From IMG/VR virus record IMGVR_UViG_3300020180_000042, positions 1 through 42,259 of that record: a stretch of 42,259 nucleotides of DNA. One strand, given 5' to 3'. This stretch comes from a virus. Position 1 is the first letter of the stretch. The number at the start of each line of letters is the position of its first letter. Below are positions 23,511-29,789 of the stretch, one piece after another. A program made the position numbers and the translations under genes. Below the pieces are notes generated by a model that saw only the letters and a list, made by a program, of their open reading frames with translations, had not been told where the DNA came from and ran no database searches.

Positions 23511-23818
23511 TATTCTCCCTTTAGTTTAATAGCTGTTGGTTTGTCTAGTGAGGTGAGGTATCTTTCAACTGCCTTTGGTTCTTCAGCGTAAACATCAGAG
23601 TCTACATAACTATACTCAATAAGAAAGTCTGTATAATCTACTACCACCCTCTCACGTTCTTCTGCTATTGCTTCTGCAATCAGGGCTTCTATAGCTTGCT
23701 CAGTTTCTTCGATTATTTTCATTTGTTCACTATTCAAATAGTCAGCACCACTACGACCATTAACGTCGTCTATCATGCTTCTAACTAGTTCCTGTATCTC
23801 CCCTATAGTCTTACTCAT
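23510..23818 (-). CDS. Small acidic protein of a shuffled module family
   Basis: 102 residues beginning SKTIGEIQELV, with IEALIAEAIAEERERVVVDY in the middle and LDKPTAIKL near the end. The SKTIGEI, LIAEA and LDKP pieces recur in neighbours. It overlaps both flanking genes. The DNA for the LIAEA region (23660-23683) is identical over 24 nt to 25033-25056. Function unknown. Confidence 0.75.
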   Translation of the reverse strand: MSKTIGEIQELVRSMIDDVNGRSGADYLNSEQMKIIEETEQAIEALIAEAIAEERERVVVDYTDFLIEYSYVDSDVYAEEPKAVERYLTSLDKPTAIKLKGE

Positions 23819-24000
23819 CTTTTGCTTCCCTTCTTGGCGTAATTATTAAGCGGGTGTAAATCCAAGCTCATTATCTGTCGTTTATGGTGTCTCCAATCTA
23901 GCTCAATAGCCAATATAGACCTATCCATTGATGTCATCTCATATATCCAATAAAGTTGTTCTGTACTGAAACTACTGACCATTCTTCTTTCCTTACTCAT
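23815..24000 (-). CDS. Small basic protein of unknown function
   Basis: 61 residues, helical, with a central WIYEMTSMDRSILAIELDWRHHKRQI and the tail KKGSKR. The tail is encoded by the repeated junction that supplies the next gene's ribosome site. Not recognised. Confidence 0.7.
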   Translation of the reverse strand: MSKERRMVSSFSTEQLYWIYEMTSMDRSILAIELDWRHHKRQIMSLDLHPLNNYAKKGSKR

Positions 24001-24304
24001 CTTTTACTTCCTCCTCGATTTCGTAACTCCAACCTTTTACCTCTAGCCAGGCTTCTTTCAAGCTATCAAATTCGTATAGTCCTTGATGTCCAAACAAGTA
24101 TGAGTACACTTCACATTTTACTTCTGGTTTGTCTTCTAAGTAATCCTCTGACTCGAACCAGTTAGGATACCAGATAGTAACACCTATATACCCTTCATTA
24201 GACTTATGATGTCCATCTCTGTTTGGGTCATTTGCCCATTTTGTATGCAAGCTATTGAGATGTTCTCTAATCTCCGTTAATAGTTCTTGTTCTTCTTTAG
24301 TCAT
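23993..24304 (-). CDS. Small protein of unknown function
   Basis: 103 residues: an N-terminal helix (KEEQELLTEIREHLNSLHTKW), then aromatic-rich strands (GVTIWYPNWFE, EVYSYLFGHQGLYEF) and an acidic end EIEEEVKDE, encoded by the repeated junction. It overlaps both neighbours. Not recognised. Confidence 0.72.
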   Translation of the reverse strand: MTKEEQELLTEIREHLNSLHTKWANDPNRDGHHKSNEGYIGVTIWYPNWFESEDYLEDKPEVKCEVYSYLFGHQGLYEFDSLKEAWLEVKGWSYEIEEEVKDE

Positions 24305-24597
24305 CTTTTACTTCCCTTCTTGATTAATTTATCTGTTAATGGTTTGTCTAGGGCGGAGAGGATGTCGTCTAGGGCTTGGTTGTAGCCTTTTTCATATAAG
24401 GCAAATTGTGGGTGAGTTATTTCTTTCCTTAAATTACCCGCCTTTTCCACCACCCTCGCCTTTTCTTCTGCTAGGGCTTGTGCGATTGCTTTATGACACG
24501 GACATTCTTCACATTGAAATATAGTAAATACAATTCCATTTTCAATATCGTGATAACATTTGTCGCAACATTTCTTTTCTGTGTAGTCCTTACTCAT
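24301..24597 (-). CDS. Small Cys-rich zinc-binding-like protein
   Basis: 98 residues. CCDKC near the start and CEECPCH further on suggest a zinc ribbon; CCDKC also occurs in the tail of the DnaQ-like enzyme. A helical second half ends LDKPLTDKLIKKGSKR, like other members of the array. Function unknown; perhaps a nucleic-acid or protein adaptor. Confidence 0.75.
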   Translation of the reverse strand: MSKDYTEKKCCDKCYHDIENGIVFTIFQCEECPCHKAIAQALAEEKARVVEKAGNLRKEITHPQFALYEKGYNQALDDILSALDKPLTDKLIKKGSKR

Positions 24598-24634
24598 CTT
24601 TTACTTCCTCCTCGATTAGCTTGGGGTTTGGGGG

Positions 24635-24937
24635 TCATGACATCAACCATATCTTAATCCGTTGCCATCGGGTAAGTGGAGGTATAAAATCTTCCCTCAT
24701 TCTTATTGTTGGTTGGATACTATACGCACTTGCGTCTTGTGCATATTTGAAGTATGTTTTCTTTTCTTTTTCTAGTGAGCGTATAAGGGCTATAGCTGTT
24801 TGCAGGTCGCTCATACCTGACTTTTGTTGCATATGTAGATGGGCGTAGATAGTGGCATCATTTATCGCTAAATCACTAACACCATTGTATAGTCCATCAT
24901 CTAGTGTATCAGCTCGGGGTTTGGTGGCGTTACTCAT
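24635..24937 (-). CDS. Small protein of unknown function
   Basis: 100 residues: an acidic, polar N-terminal region, a helix (GMSDLQTAIALIRSLEKEKKTYFKYA) and an amphipathic basic C terminus (RWQRIKIWLMS) that could touch a membrane. It begins inside the stop of the 58-residue gene (ATGA overlap). Not recognised. Confidence 0.7.
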   Translation of the reverse strand: MSNATKPRADTLDDGLYNGVSDLAINDATIYAHLHMQQKSGMSDLQTAIALIRSLEKEKKTYFKYAQDASAYSIQPTIRMREDFIPPLTRWQRIKIWLMS

Positions 24938-25110
24938 CTTTTACTTTCCTCCTTTAGCCTGCTTAGTCCGCAATTTTTACAGGTTGACGTACCATTATTC
25001 TGTACGCAATTAACTATGTAAGGCTCAATATATTCTGCTATTGCTTCTGCAATCAGTTCTTCTATGTCTTTAGATGGAATCGTGTAACCATCAGCTACAG
25101 TCTTGCTCAT
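24934..25110 (-). CDS. Small CxxC protein of the shuffled module family
   Basis: 58 residues, found by reading the gap. It starts SKTVADGY, continues KDIEELIAEAIAEYIEPYIVNC, has CKNCG near the end, and finishes KEESKR. The ATG at 25110 follows GGAGGAAGTAAGAT, and its stop overlaps the next ATG. The LIAEAIAE block matches 23510-23818 in both protein and DNA, so it is a real member of the array. Function unknown. Confidence 0.75.
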   Translation of the reverse strand: MSKTVADGYTIPSKDIEELIAEAIAEYIEPYIVNCVQNNGTSTCKNCGLSRLKEESKR

Positions 25111-25294
25111 ATCTTACTTCCTCCTTTTTATATTTATTAAATTGATTCTTACGACTACCTATTGCTATATGCGACCAATTATTCGTTATATTAGAAATAG
25201 TTTGGATATTACTATTAAATATTTTCGCTATTTCTAGCCGACCCATACCAGTTCTATATAGCTCACGAACCTTAGCTGCCTGATAGATGTTCAT
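25091..25294 (-). CDS. Small helix-turn-helix protein
   Basis: 67 residues. VRELYRTGMGRLEIAKIFNSNIQTISNI has the form of a helix-turn-helix of the resolvase/HNH-accessory type, in which a short linker joins to a basic tail (GSRKNQFNKYKKEEV). It overlaps the previous gene by 4 bp and the next by 20 bp. It could be an early transcription regulator, perhaps one that binds the operator-like sites at 20117 or 27790; that link is a guess. Confidence 0.7.
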   Translation of the reverse strand: MNIYQAAKVRELYRTGMGRLEIAKIFNSNIQTISNITNNWSHIAIGSRKNQFNKYKKEEVRYEQDCS

Positions 25295-25563
25295 GCTAAG
25301 AACCTGTCTAACTCTTTACGGGGCTTTTTAACATTATCCAGGTAATCCAATAAACTTTCAGTAGGCTCTTGATTATTAGAACACTTTGAGTGAACCCTAT
25401 AAAACCAAGAGCGTAAATCGTCTGCCCTAATGCTTATTGTTTTTGTAGTACCATATACTAAGGGTTCATCACAAACTAGACAAACAACACCCATTGGGTC
25501 ATATTTTGGTTCTTGCGAAGACTTATCAAAATATCCATAGTTTCCTATATCAAACTTACTCAT
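25291..25563 (-). CDS. Small protein with a possible zinc site
   Basis: 90 residues with VCLVCDEPLVYGTTKTISIRADDL and VHSKC: two Cys followed at a distance by His and Cys, a likely zinc knuckle. The RADDLRSWFYRVHSKC phrase is like small phage proteins that carry a HxxC pair. Function unknown. It overlaps both neighbours by 4 bp. Confidence 0.72.
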   Translation of the reverse strand: MSKFDIGNYGYFDKSSQEPKYDPMGVVCLVCDEPLVYGTTKTISIRADDLRSWFYRVHSKCSNNQEPTESLLDYLDNVKKPRKELDRFLA

Positions 25564-26042
25564 CTTTTACTTCCCTCTTTAAGTACATAAACAGCACCAT
25601 CAATAGTAATTTCTTTAGGGTTACTGGTCTGCTCTTTTGGTGGAAGTATTAGCTTGCCATCCAAGCAGATTGGCTCTTGGTGGTCAGTTCGTCGTGGGGT
25701 TATTGACGCACACTTAATATAATTATATGAAAGACAAAGTGCTTGGTAGCTAATGTCGTCAGCAACGATGTCGTTAGCAACGATGTCATTAGCGTTGATG
25801 TCGCTAGCAAAGATGTCGTTAGCGTTGATGTCGTAAGCGTTGATGTTGCGAGCAAAGATGTCGTTAGCGTTGATGTCGTAAGCGTTGATGTTGCGAGCCT
25901 TGATGTCGTGAGCTCTGATGTCGTAAGCGGCGATGTCGGCATCTATTGATATTGAACATTCAAACGTAACGCTATCCTTAATGCTTAGTACACCATCTGT
26001 TATGTCTTTCTCTACTTCTGCTTGTGTCTTGTATATTTTCAT
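25560..26042 (-). CDS. Pentapeptide-repeat protein
   Basis: A 160-residue protein. Residues about 33-95 are a run of five-residue units of the form A-x-(D/N)-I-x, about twelve in number (for example ANDIF ARNIN AYDIN). This fits the A(D/N)Lxx rule of pentapeptide-repeat proteins, which fold as a right-handed square beta helix. Some relatives mimic DNA and bind gyrase (MfpA and Qnr type). A short N-terminal cap and a C-terminal domain with ITIDGAVYVLKEGSKR flank it. The array is short, so any DNA mimicry would need a dimer. It ends in the repeated GSKR junction. Confidence 0.8.
   Translation of the reverse strand: MKIYKTQAEVEKDITDGVLSIKDSVTFECSISIDADIAAYDIRAHDIKARNINAYDINANDIFARNINAYDINANDIFASDINANDIVANDIVADDISYQALCLSYNYIKCASITPRRTDHQEPICLDGKLILPPKEQTSNPKEITIDGAVYVLKEGSKR
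25757..25936. repeat. 15-bp tandem coding repeats
   Basis: Units such as GTCGTTAGCGTTGAT (plus strand) repeat about twelve times at a 15-bp period, with a larger 60-bp unit repeated near 25802-25906. They encode the pentapeptide array. There are no unique spacers, so it is not a CRISPR. Confidence 0.88.
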
Positions 26043-26236
26043 TTAACCTCCCCACACCATATGGGTGCTTCAATTGCGTTAATACATTCTGTGTACTTAG
26101 CCAAGTCGTTGATATTGTAAATAACTACAATTATCATTGCTGTCGCTAAGAATATTAAAACGATTAAAACCCAGTTTAGTATTTTATTTGATCGCTCGCC
26201 CTGTGTGTAATCCTCGTTATATTTATTCATCTTCAT
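26039..26236 (-). CDS. Small single-pass membrane protein
   Basis: 65 residues with one strong membrane helix (WVLIVLIFLATAMIIVVIY, about residues 23-41), a charged N-terminal side and a short outer part with two Cys. The start could be the ATG at 26236 or at 26230. It overlaps neighbours on both sides. Function unknown; possibly a superinfection or early membrane factor. Confidence 0.7.
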   Translation of the reverse strand: MKMNKYNEDYTQGERSNKILNWVLIVLIFLATAMIIVVIYNINDLAKYTECINAIEAPIWCGEVK

Positions 26237-26387
26237 CACCTGCTACCGCCCAGCTCTTAGGCCATTCGCCCTCTGTCACCCTATGAACTGCTCCGCAATT
26301 ATCGCACCGGGCGTATAACACTCCATCTATCCATTCTTTTAAGTAGTGTTTGTGTGTACAATTCACCGGATTGAGTGGTTCACTCAT
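26223..26387 (-). CDS. Small zinc-ribbon-like protein
   Basis: 54 residues found by reading the gap: starts MSEPLNPVNCTHKHYLKEW, then ARCDNCGAVH, and ends in an acidic AGDEDE. The Cys-His and CxxC pairs suggest a zinc ribbon. Its ATG at 26387 is 3 bp from the stop of the upstream gene, and its stop overlaps the next gene. Function unknown. Confidence 0.7.
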   Translation of the reverse strand: MSEPLNPVNCTHKHYLKEWIDGVLYARCDNCGAVHRVTEGEWPKSWAVAGDEDE

Positions 26388-26390
26388 TTC

Positions 26391-26594
26391 TTATACTTTT
26401 TTAGGCTTTGCCTTGCTAACATCACTTGAGTTACGCGACTGTACCTTAGATCTAGCACTCTTGGCAAATTCTGGGTCACTAAAAGGGTATCTACGACCCG
26501 GCTTGTGACCTTTCTTGGCGATTTTCGAGAAGTAATCTTTCCCATACCTTTCGAGAAGTGTTTGAGTACGTTTATCTTCATGTTTTCCTTTCAT
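26391..26594 (-). CDS. Small basic KGG-like protein, copy A
   Basis: 67 residues: TLLERYGKDYFSKIAKKGHKPGRRYPF, then a Ser/Lys-rich basic tail. It resembles the 73-residue protein at 29512-29733 (TVKKRYGEDWYRGIGAAGG), and both follow the same promoter sequence. The family, small phage proteins with RYGxDxY and Gly/Lys stretches, probably binds nucleic acid. SD AGGAG lies 9 nt upstream of the ATG. Confidence 0.72.
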   Translation of the reverse strand: MKGKHEDKRTQTLLERYGKDYFSKIAKKGHKPGRRYPFSDPEFAKSARSKVQSRNSSDVSKAKPKKV

Positions 26595-26629
26595 TTTCTT
26601 TATCTCCTGCTTTTTTTATTGTTTCTACC

Positions 26630-26658
26630 ATTATAACATTACGCTGTGTCTTGTTCAA
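26630..26658 (-). promoter_or_regulatory. Strong promoter, copy A
   Basis: TTGAAC (26653-26658), 17-nt spacer, TATAAT (26630-26635) on the minus strand. The same 34-nt sequence, including the whole spacer, recurs at 29761-29789. It drives the 67-residue KGG-like gene. Confidence 0.85.
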
Positions 26659-26693
26659 GAGATTTTGTTTTTACTAGATCGCCAAGCTTTTAG

Positions 26694-26993
26694 TTATGCC
26701 GTGAATATTACTTTTCTTGTTGTCAGATCGTACACTCTATTACTTTTTAGATCTATAGCATACGCTTCGTTCGGTTTAGAGCTTACTATCTCAAAGTTAT
26801 TATCATACTTATTACTATAACAACCATCTAGCCCCCAGCTAAAACCGCCTTGCCAGCTATTTTTGCCGTTATACACATCTAGCGTAAACTCATAAAAATC
26901 TGCTCCCGGCGTGTTCAATGAGTGTATATCACTATCCCAACCATCTATATATTTCAGAACCGGTTTTATTGTCGTTCTGTTCAGTTTTCTCAT
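26694..26993 (-). CDS. Unknown protein
   Basis: 99 residues, aromatic and beta-rich (DFYEFTLDVYNG, WQGGFSWGLDGCY) with a KVIFTA end. SD AAGGAG lies 9 nt before the ATG, in the leader TAATAAGGAGTAA shared by the three genes upstream. Not recognised. Confidence 0.72.
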   Translation of the reverse strand: MRKLNRTTIKPVLKYIDGWDSDIHSLNTPGADFYEFTLDVYNGKNSWQGGFSWGLDGCYSNKYDNNFEIVSSKPNEAYAIDLKSNRVYDLTTRKVIFTA

Positions 26994-27015
26994 GTTTCTT
27001 ACTCCTTATTAGTTA

Positions 27016-27255
27016 TTATTTATTATTACGTAGCTTCTGAGCTAACTCGGCAAGCTCAACAAAGTTTTTAACTAGCTCGTGTTGTCGTTGCTCACATTTT
27101 TTAATGTAGGCAATCGATCCAAACATAGCCAACAAATCGCTTGCCCAAAATCCGTATTCTATACACCTATTGCCCGCTTGTGTCCAATCATTATTGGTAA
27201 TACTCTCAACGATCTCCTCAAATTGCTCTACTGTTCGGTATTCTTGATAATTCAT
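27016..27255 (-). CDS. Small protein, paralogue B
   Basis: 79 residues: YRTVEQFEEIVESITNNDWTQAG, then IEYGFWASDLL, then LAELAQKLRNNK. It is clearly paralogous to 27439-27675 (YRTIEQFEEIVESMTNGNWTQAG); the two bracket a 47-residue gene. Mostly helical. Not a recognised family; the duplication suggests dosage or divergence in a host-takeover role. Confidence 0.78.
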   Translation of the reverse strand: MNYQEYRTVEQFEEIVESITNNDWTQAGNRCIEYGFWASDLLAMFGSIAYIKKCEQRQHELVKNFVELAELAQKLRNNK

Positions 27256-27280
27256 CTTATTACTCCTTTATTAAATTTAT

Positions 27281-27424
27281 TTAATACTGGTTTTTTAGAT
27301 CTTCGTAAAATATTAGCCCTGTGATATCTTCATCTAGCAACTGTATTGCCATCTCTTCATCACCTGTAAGGTCTACAGGATCAATATTTATCTGTTTAGC
27401 CCATTGCCTTAGTGTTATGCTCAT
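27281..27424 (-). CDS. Very small acidic protein
   Basis: 47 residues found by reading the gap: MSITLRQWAKQINIDPVDL, then GDEEMAIQLLDEDITGLIFYEDL. AAGGAG stands 8 nt before the ATG at 27424, in the same leader as its neighbours. Acidic and helical. Function unknown. Confidence 0.65.
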   Translation of the reverse strand: MSITLRQWAKQINIDPVDLTGDEEMAIQLLDEDITGLIFYEDLKNQY

Positions 27425-27438
27425 TTTATTACTCCTTA

Positions 27439-27675
27439 TTAGTTATTACGTAGCTTCTGAGCTAACTCGGCAAGGGTTACAAAGTCTTTGACTAACTCGC
27501 ACCACCGTTGTCCGCACTCTTCAATGTAGTCAACCGCTTCAAGTGCCTTCAGCAAATCGCTTGCCCAAAATCCGTATTCTATACACTCCTCGCCAGCTTG
27601 AGTCCAGTTTCCGTTTGTCATACTTTCAACAATCTCTTCAAACTGTTCTATTGTTCTATATTCTTTTTTATCCAT
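27439..27675 (-). CDS. Small protein, paralogue A
   Basis: 78 residues, paralogous to 27016-27255 along its full length, including YGFWASDLL and the end TLAELAQKLRNN. This is the first gene after the strong promoter at 27702-27731, so it is likely made early and in quantity. Function unknown. Confidence 0.78.
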   Translation of the reverse strand: MDKKEYRTIEQFEEIVESMTNGNWTQAGEECIEYGFWASDLLKALEAVDYIEECGQRWCELVKDFVTLAELAQKLRNN

Positions 27676-27701
27676 TGTTATTTACTCCTTATTACACAGA
27701 G

Positions 27702-27731
27702 AGTGTAGCACAGTACGCTACGCTTTGTCAA
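27702..27731 (-). promoter_or_regulatory. Strong early promoter
   Basis: TTGACA (27726-27731), 18-nt spacer ending in TGC, then TACACT (27702-27707): a consensus -35 with an extended -10. Transcription would start near 27695 and read the long small-gene array. Confidence 0.85.
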
Positions 27732-27749
27732 TACTTATGTTCAACAACA

Positions 27750-27773
27750 AAAATAAGCGGTATAAACTACCAC
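27750..27773. promoter_or_regulatory. Inverted repeat upstream of the early promoter
   Basis: Minus strand AAGTGGTA-GTTTA-TACCGCTT: 8-bp arms with one G-T position. It lies about 20 bp upstream of the -35 box and may be a regulator site. Confidence 0.45.
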
Positions 27774-27789
27774 TTTCTACTTATAATGC

Positions 27790-27807
27790 CTATGTCGCAC
27801 AATATAC
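27790..27807. promoter_or_regulatory. Operator half-site shared with 20115-20132
   Basis: CTATGTCGCACAATATAC, identical to half of the palindrome at 20117-20144 with its flank. It lies 59 bp upstream of the -35 box of the early promoter, beyond the stop of the 137-residue gene. One protein could link early transcription with the terminase-side region. Confidence 0.6.
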
Positions 27808-27808
27808 T

Positions 27809-28222
27809 TTATCCCTGGTTAATCTCACCCTTTATAAGGCTGATCCTAGTCCGGAGGGCATCTATCATGCTTTGTGTGTCGGTATGTTTTATTCTAAAAA
27901 GTTCTTTACTATAGGCTAGTTTGTTGTATCCTTTCTGCATCTCCTCGGTCTCAATGACTTTCTTAGCGTCGGCTTTAGTAGCAGTCATCCCACTGTCCAC
28001 ATAGCTAAGTTTTAATTTCTCTCGCATTATCTTTAACTCTCCATCAGCTTGACGCTCCTGGTCGGAGGCATAAGCTACCCAGTAACCTAAGCCAAGTTTT
28101 AAACTGGCAAGATCCATCAACATCTTGCTCAACCCTTCAGGACTCTCCCATTCTTGGTAAGATTGTCTAATCAGGTTGTCTATCCCTACAATTATATCCT
28201 CGGCTGTTTTCTTTGGTTCCAT
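27809..28222 (-). CDS. Helical protein of the recombination cluster
   Basis: A 137-residue, mostly helical protein (KMLMDLASLKLGLGYWVAYA, then coiled stretches ERQADGELKIMREKLKLSYVD and ETEEMQKGYNKLAY). It starts right after the SSB-like gene. Proteins of this type beside SSB and a RecB-like exonuclease often act in recombination, but I do not recognise a family. Confidence 0.75.
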   Translation of the reverse strand: MEPKKTAEDIIVGIDNLIRQSYQEWESPEGLSKMLMDLASLKLGLGYWVAYASDQERQADGELKIMREKLKLSYVDSGMTATKADAKKVIETEEMQKGYNKLAYSKELFRIKHTDTQSMIDALRTRISLIKGEINQG

Positions 28223-28549
28223 CTAAAATGGTATTATTTCTTCTTCGGACTGTTGTGGCTCAACATACTTTAGAATCTTGTCCAATTTATCGTTGATTTC
28301 TTGGAGCTGTTCTTCCTTTTTCTCCTCTTGGACTACCGCTTCCATCTTCTTCCCGGTCATAACCTTAGCGCTGTAGCTCTTATATTGCTCGTTGTATTCT
28401 AGTTCCACAGGATCGCCAATCTGGGCTGGGGCAAATACTGTAGCTTGTTTGCCCGTGTTGGTGGTTATCTTCATTAAGCTCCAGGGTTGTCCTTTTTTTC
28501 CAGTACCACTCCTAAAGTTATCGTCAACTATTTGCTCGATGTTTTCCAT
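28223..28549 (-). CDS. SSB-like single-strand DNA-binding protein
   Basis: A 108-residue protein from the ATG at 28549 (AAAGG 8 nt upstream). Residues 1-70 have an OB-like alternation (WSLMKITTNTGKQATVFAP, GDPVELEYNEQYKSY). A Glu-rich coiled segment follows, and the end is SEEEIIPF, close to the acidic Pro-Phe tip by which bacterial SSB proteins recruit partners. It lies between the PD-(D/E)XK exonuclease and a helical protein, a common recombination layout. The OB fold is inferred; the tail is seen directly. Confidence 0.78.
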   Translation of the reverse strand: MENIEQIVDDNFRSGTGKKGQPWSLMKITTNTGKQATVFAPAQIGDPVELEYNEQYKSYSAKVMTGKKMEAVVQEEKKEEQLQEINDKLDKILKYVEPQQSEEEIIPF

Positions 28550-29301
28550 TTTTTTAACCTTTCTGCGCATTGCGGGTATAAATTTTCTAACTTACTCATG
28601 GCTTCGGTTGGACTTAGTGTCATCCAGTCAGGATAGCCCGAGTATTGGGAATTCTCTTGCCAAGGCTCAATAGATTTCCACTCGGGGAGTTCATGGCTTT
28701 CTAGCTGATCGTAGGTTTCTTTGATAGCGTGCTCAATCATCCCCTGAACTTCACCAGTTTCAATTACATGAGGTAGTAATTGGAGATCATCAGCACTGGC
28801 ATAAATAATCACAAAGCTAGGCTTGTTTAGGGCTAAGGCATACAACCCACCCTGTAAAGCATGGCCACGCTTGACACCATTGTAAACTTTGCTCATCTTG
28901 CCATCAGCTCCCTTGCGGGTTTTGGGATTGTTGGGGTCGAGGTATTGCACCTGGGAGTTTTTAACTGACTTAACTTCATAAATCACCCCACCCTTCATAG
29001 CGTCAATATAACCAATGGTATTCTGATACTCTACCCTAACTTGAGTTTCGTCTGGTTCTAGTAAATGTAACATATCTGTTTCCACCATATCACCACGCCT
29101 AAACAATCCTAACGTGTAATCATCGTGTGGCTTGCCTGGAACTCCAATAATATGTAGAACGCGCTCCAAAAGCGGTTTCCCGAGCAACCCAGCGGATAGT
29201 TTGCCTGATGGCTCATGTAAAAGGTTCTTTTTCTCATATTCTTTGCGGATTTGTCTTTTAATGTGTGTGTCAATAGCCGGTTCGAGTTTAGAGTTGATCA
29301 T
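28528..29301 (-). CDS. PD-(D/E)XK exonuclease (RecB/Cas4/YqaJ-like)
   Basis: A 257-residue protein. The catalytic core is GYIDAMKGGVIYEVKSVK (Asp100, Glu109, Lys111), and the following HALQGGLYALAL holds the QxxxY motif (Gln149, Tyr153) of RecB-family nucleases. Only one late Cys is present, so there is no iron-sulfur cluster of the Cas4 kind. It should chew DNA ends to make single strands for the neighbouring SSB-like protein. It overlaps both neighbouring genes. Confidence 0.85.
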   Translation of the reverse strand: MINSKLEPAIDTHIKRQIRKEYEKKNLLHEPSGKLSAGLLGKPLLERVLHIIGVPGKPHDDYTLGLFRRGDMVETDMLHLLEPDETQVRVEYQNTIGYIDAMKGGVIYEVKSVKNSQVQYLDPNNPKTRKGADGKMSKVYNGVKRGHALQGGLYALALNKPSFVIIYASADDLQLLPHVIETGEVQGMIEHAIKETYDQLESHELPEWKSIEPWQENSQYSGYPDWMTLSPTEAMSKLENLYPQCAERLKKWKTSSK

Positions 29302-29515
29302 TCTTCATATCCTCCACTATGGCATCAGCGTCAGGCTCGGCATCTCTCCATTGATCCTCTAATAATTGAGCTACCTGTTCTTCTGCTAGGGCGATAGACT
29401 TAGTGATAATCTCTGGATCATAGTCGGTAGCCTTAAAAGCCACCACATCATTAACTTTAGCGATTAACTCATAACGTACTTCTTGATCTGGGGCCCAGTC
29501 ATCAAAGCCAGTCAT
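29288..29515 (-). CDS. Small acidic protein
   Basis: 75 residues, Asp/Glu-rich and helical (IITKSIALAEEQVAQLLEDQW, then DAEPDADAIVEDM). It overlaps the KGG-like gene by 4 bp and the exonuclease by 14 bp. Not recognised; it may be a partner or inhibitor of the exonuclease, judged only by position. Confidence 0.72.
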   Translation of the reverse strand: MTGFDDWAPDQEVRYELIAKVNDVVAFKATDYDPEIITKSIALAEEQVAQLLEDQWRDAEPDADAIVEDMKNDQL

Positions 29516-29733
29516 TCTTTTGCTTCTCCTCTCTTACTATTTCTTCCTCCCTTAGACCCAGCGTGGCGGGGGTGTCGAGGGTCTTCAGGTGTGTATTCTT
29601 CATTAGCCCAAGCAAAGCCACCGCCCCGGGATTTCTCCCCTCCAGCCGCTCCTATACCCCTGTACCAGTCCTCGCCATATCTTTTTTTAACAGTTTTGGA
29701 GGCTTTCAATCCCCCTTCGCGTGTACCGGCCAT
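29512..29733 (-). CDS. Small basic KGG-like protein, copy B
   Basis: 73 residues, Gly/Lys/Arg-rich: KTVKKRYGEDWYRGIGAAGGEKS and a tail HAGSKGGRNSKRGEAKE. It resembles the 67-residue protein at 26391-26594. SD AGGAGG precedes the ATG, and the promoter at 29761-29789 lies directly upstream. Gly-Gly/Lys motifs of this kind occur in stress-type KGG proteins; nucleic-acid binding is likely but inferred. Confidence 0.75.
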   Translation of the reverse strand: MAGTREGGLKASKTVKKRYGEDWYRGIGAAGGEKSRGGGFAWANEEYTPEDPRHPRHAGSKGGRNSKRGEAKE

Positions 29734-29760
29734 AGTCCTCCTTTTTTTCTTACTGTAACT

Positions 29761-29789
29761 AGTATAACATTACGCTGTGTCTTGTTCAA
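29761..29789 (-). promoter_or_regulatory. Strong promoter, copy B
   Basis: TTGAAC (29784-29789), 17-nt spacer, TATACT (29761-29766). The -35 and the spacer are identical to 26630-26658; only the fifth base of the -10 hexamer differs. It lies inside the 3' end of the HNH gene. Confidence 0.82.

Noticed and set aside
25757-25936. Regular short repeats resembling a CRISPR array
   Set aside because: There are no unique spacers; the 15-bp period encodes a pentapeptide array.
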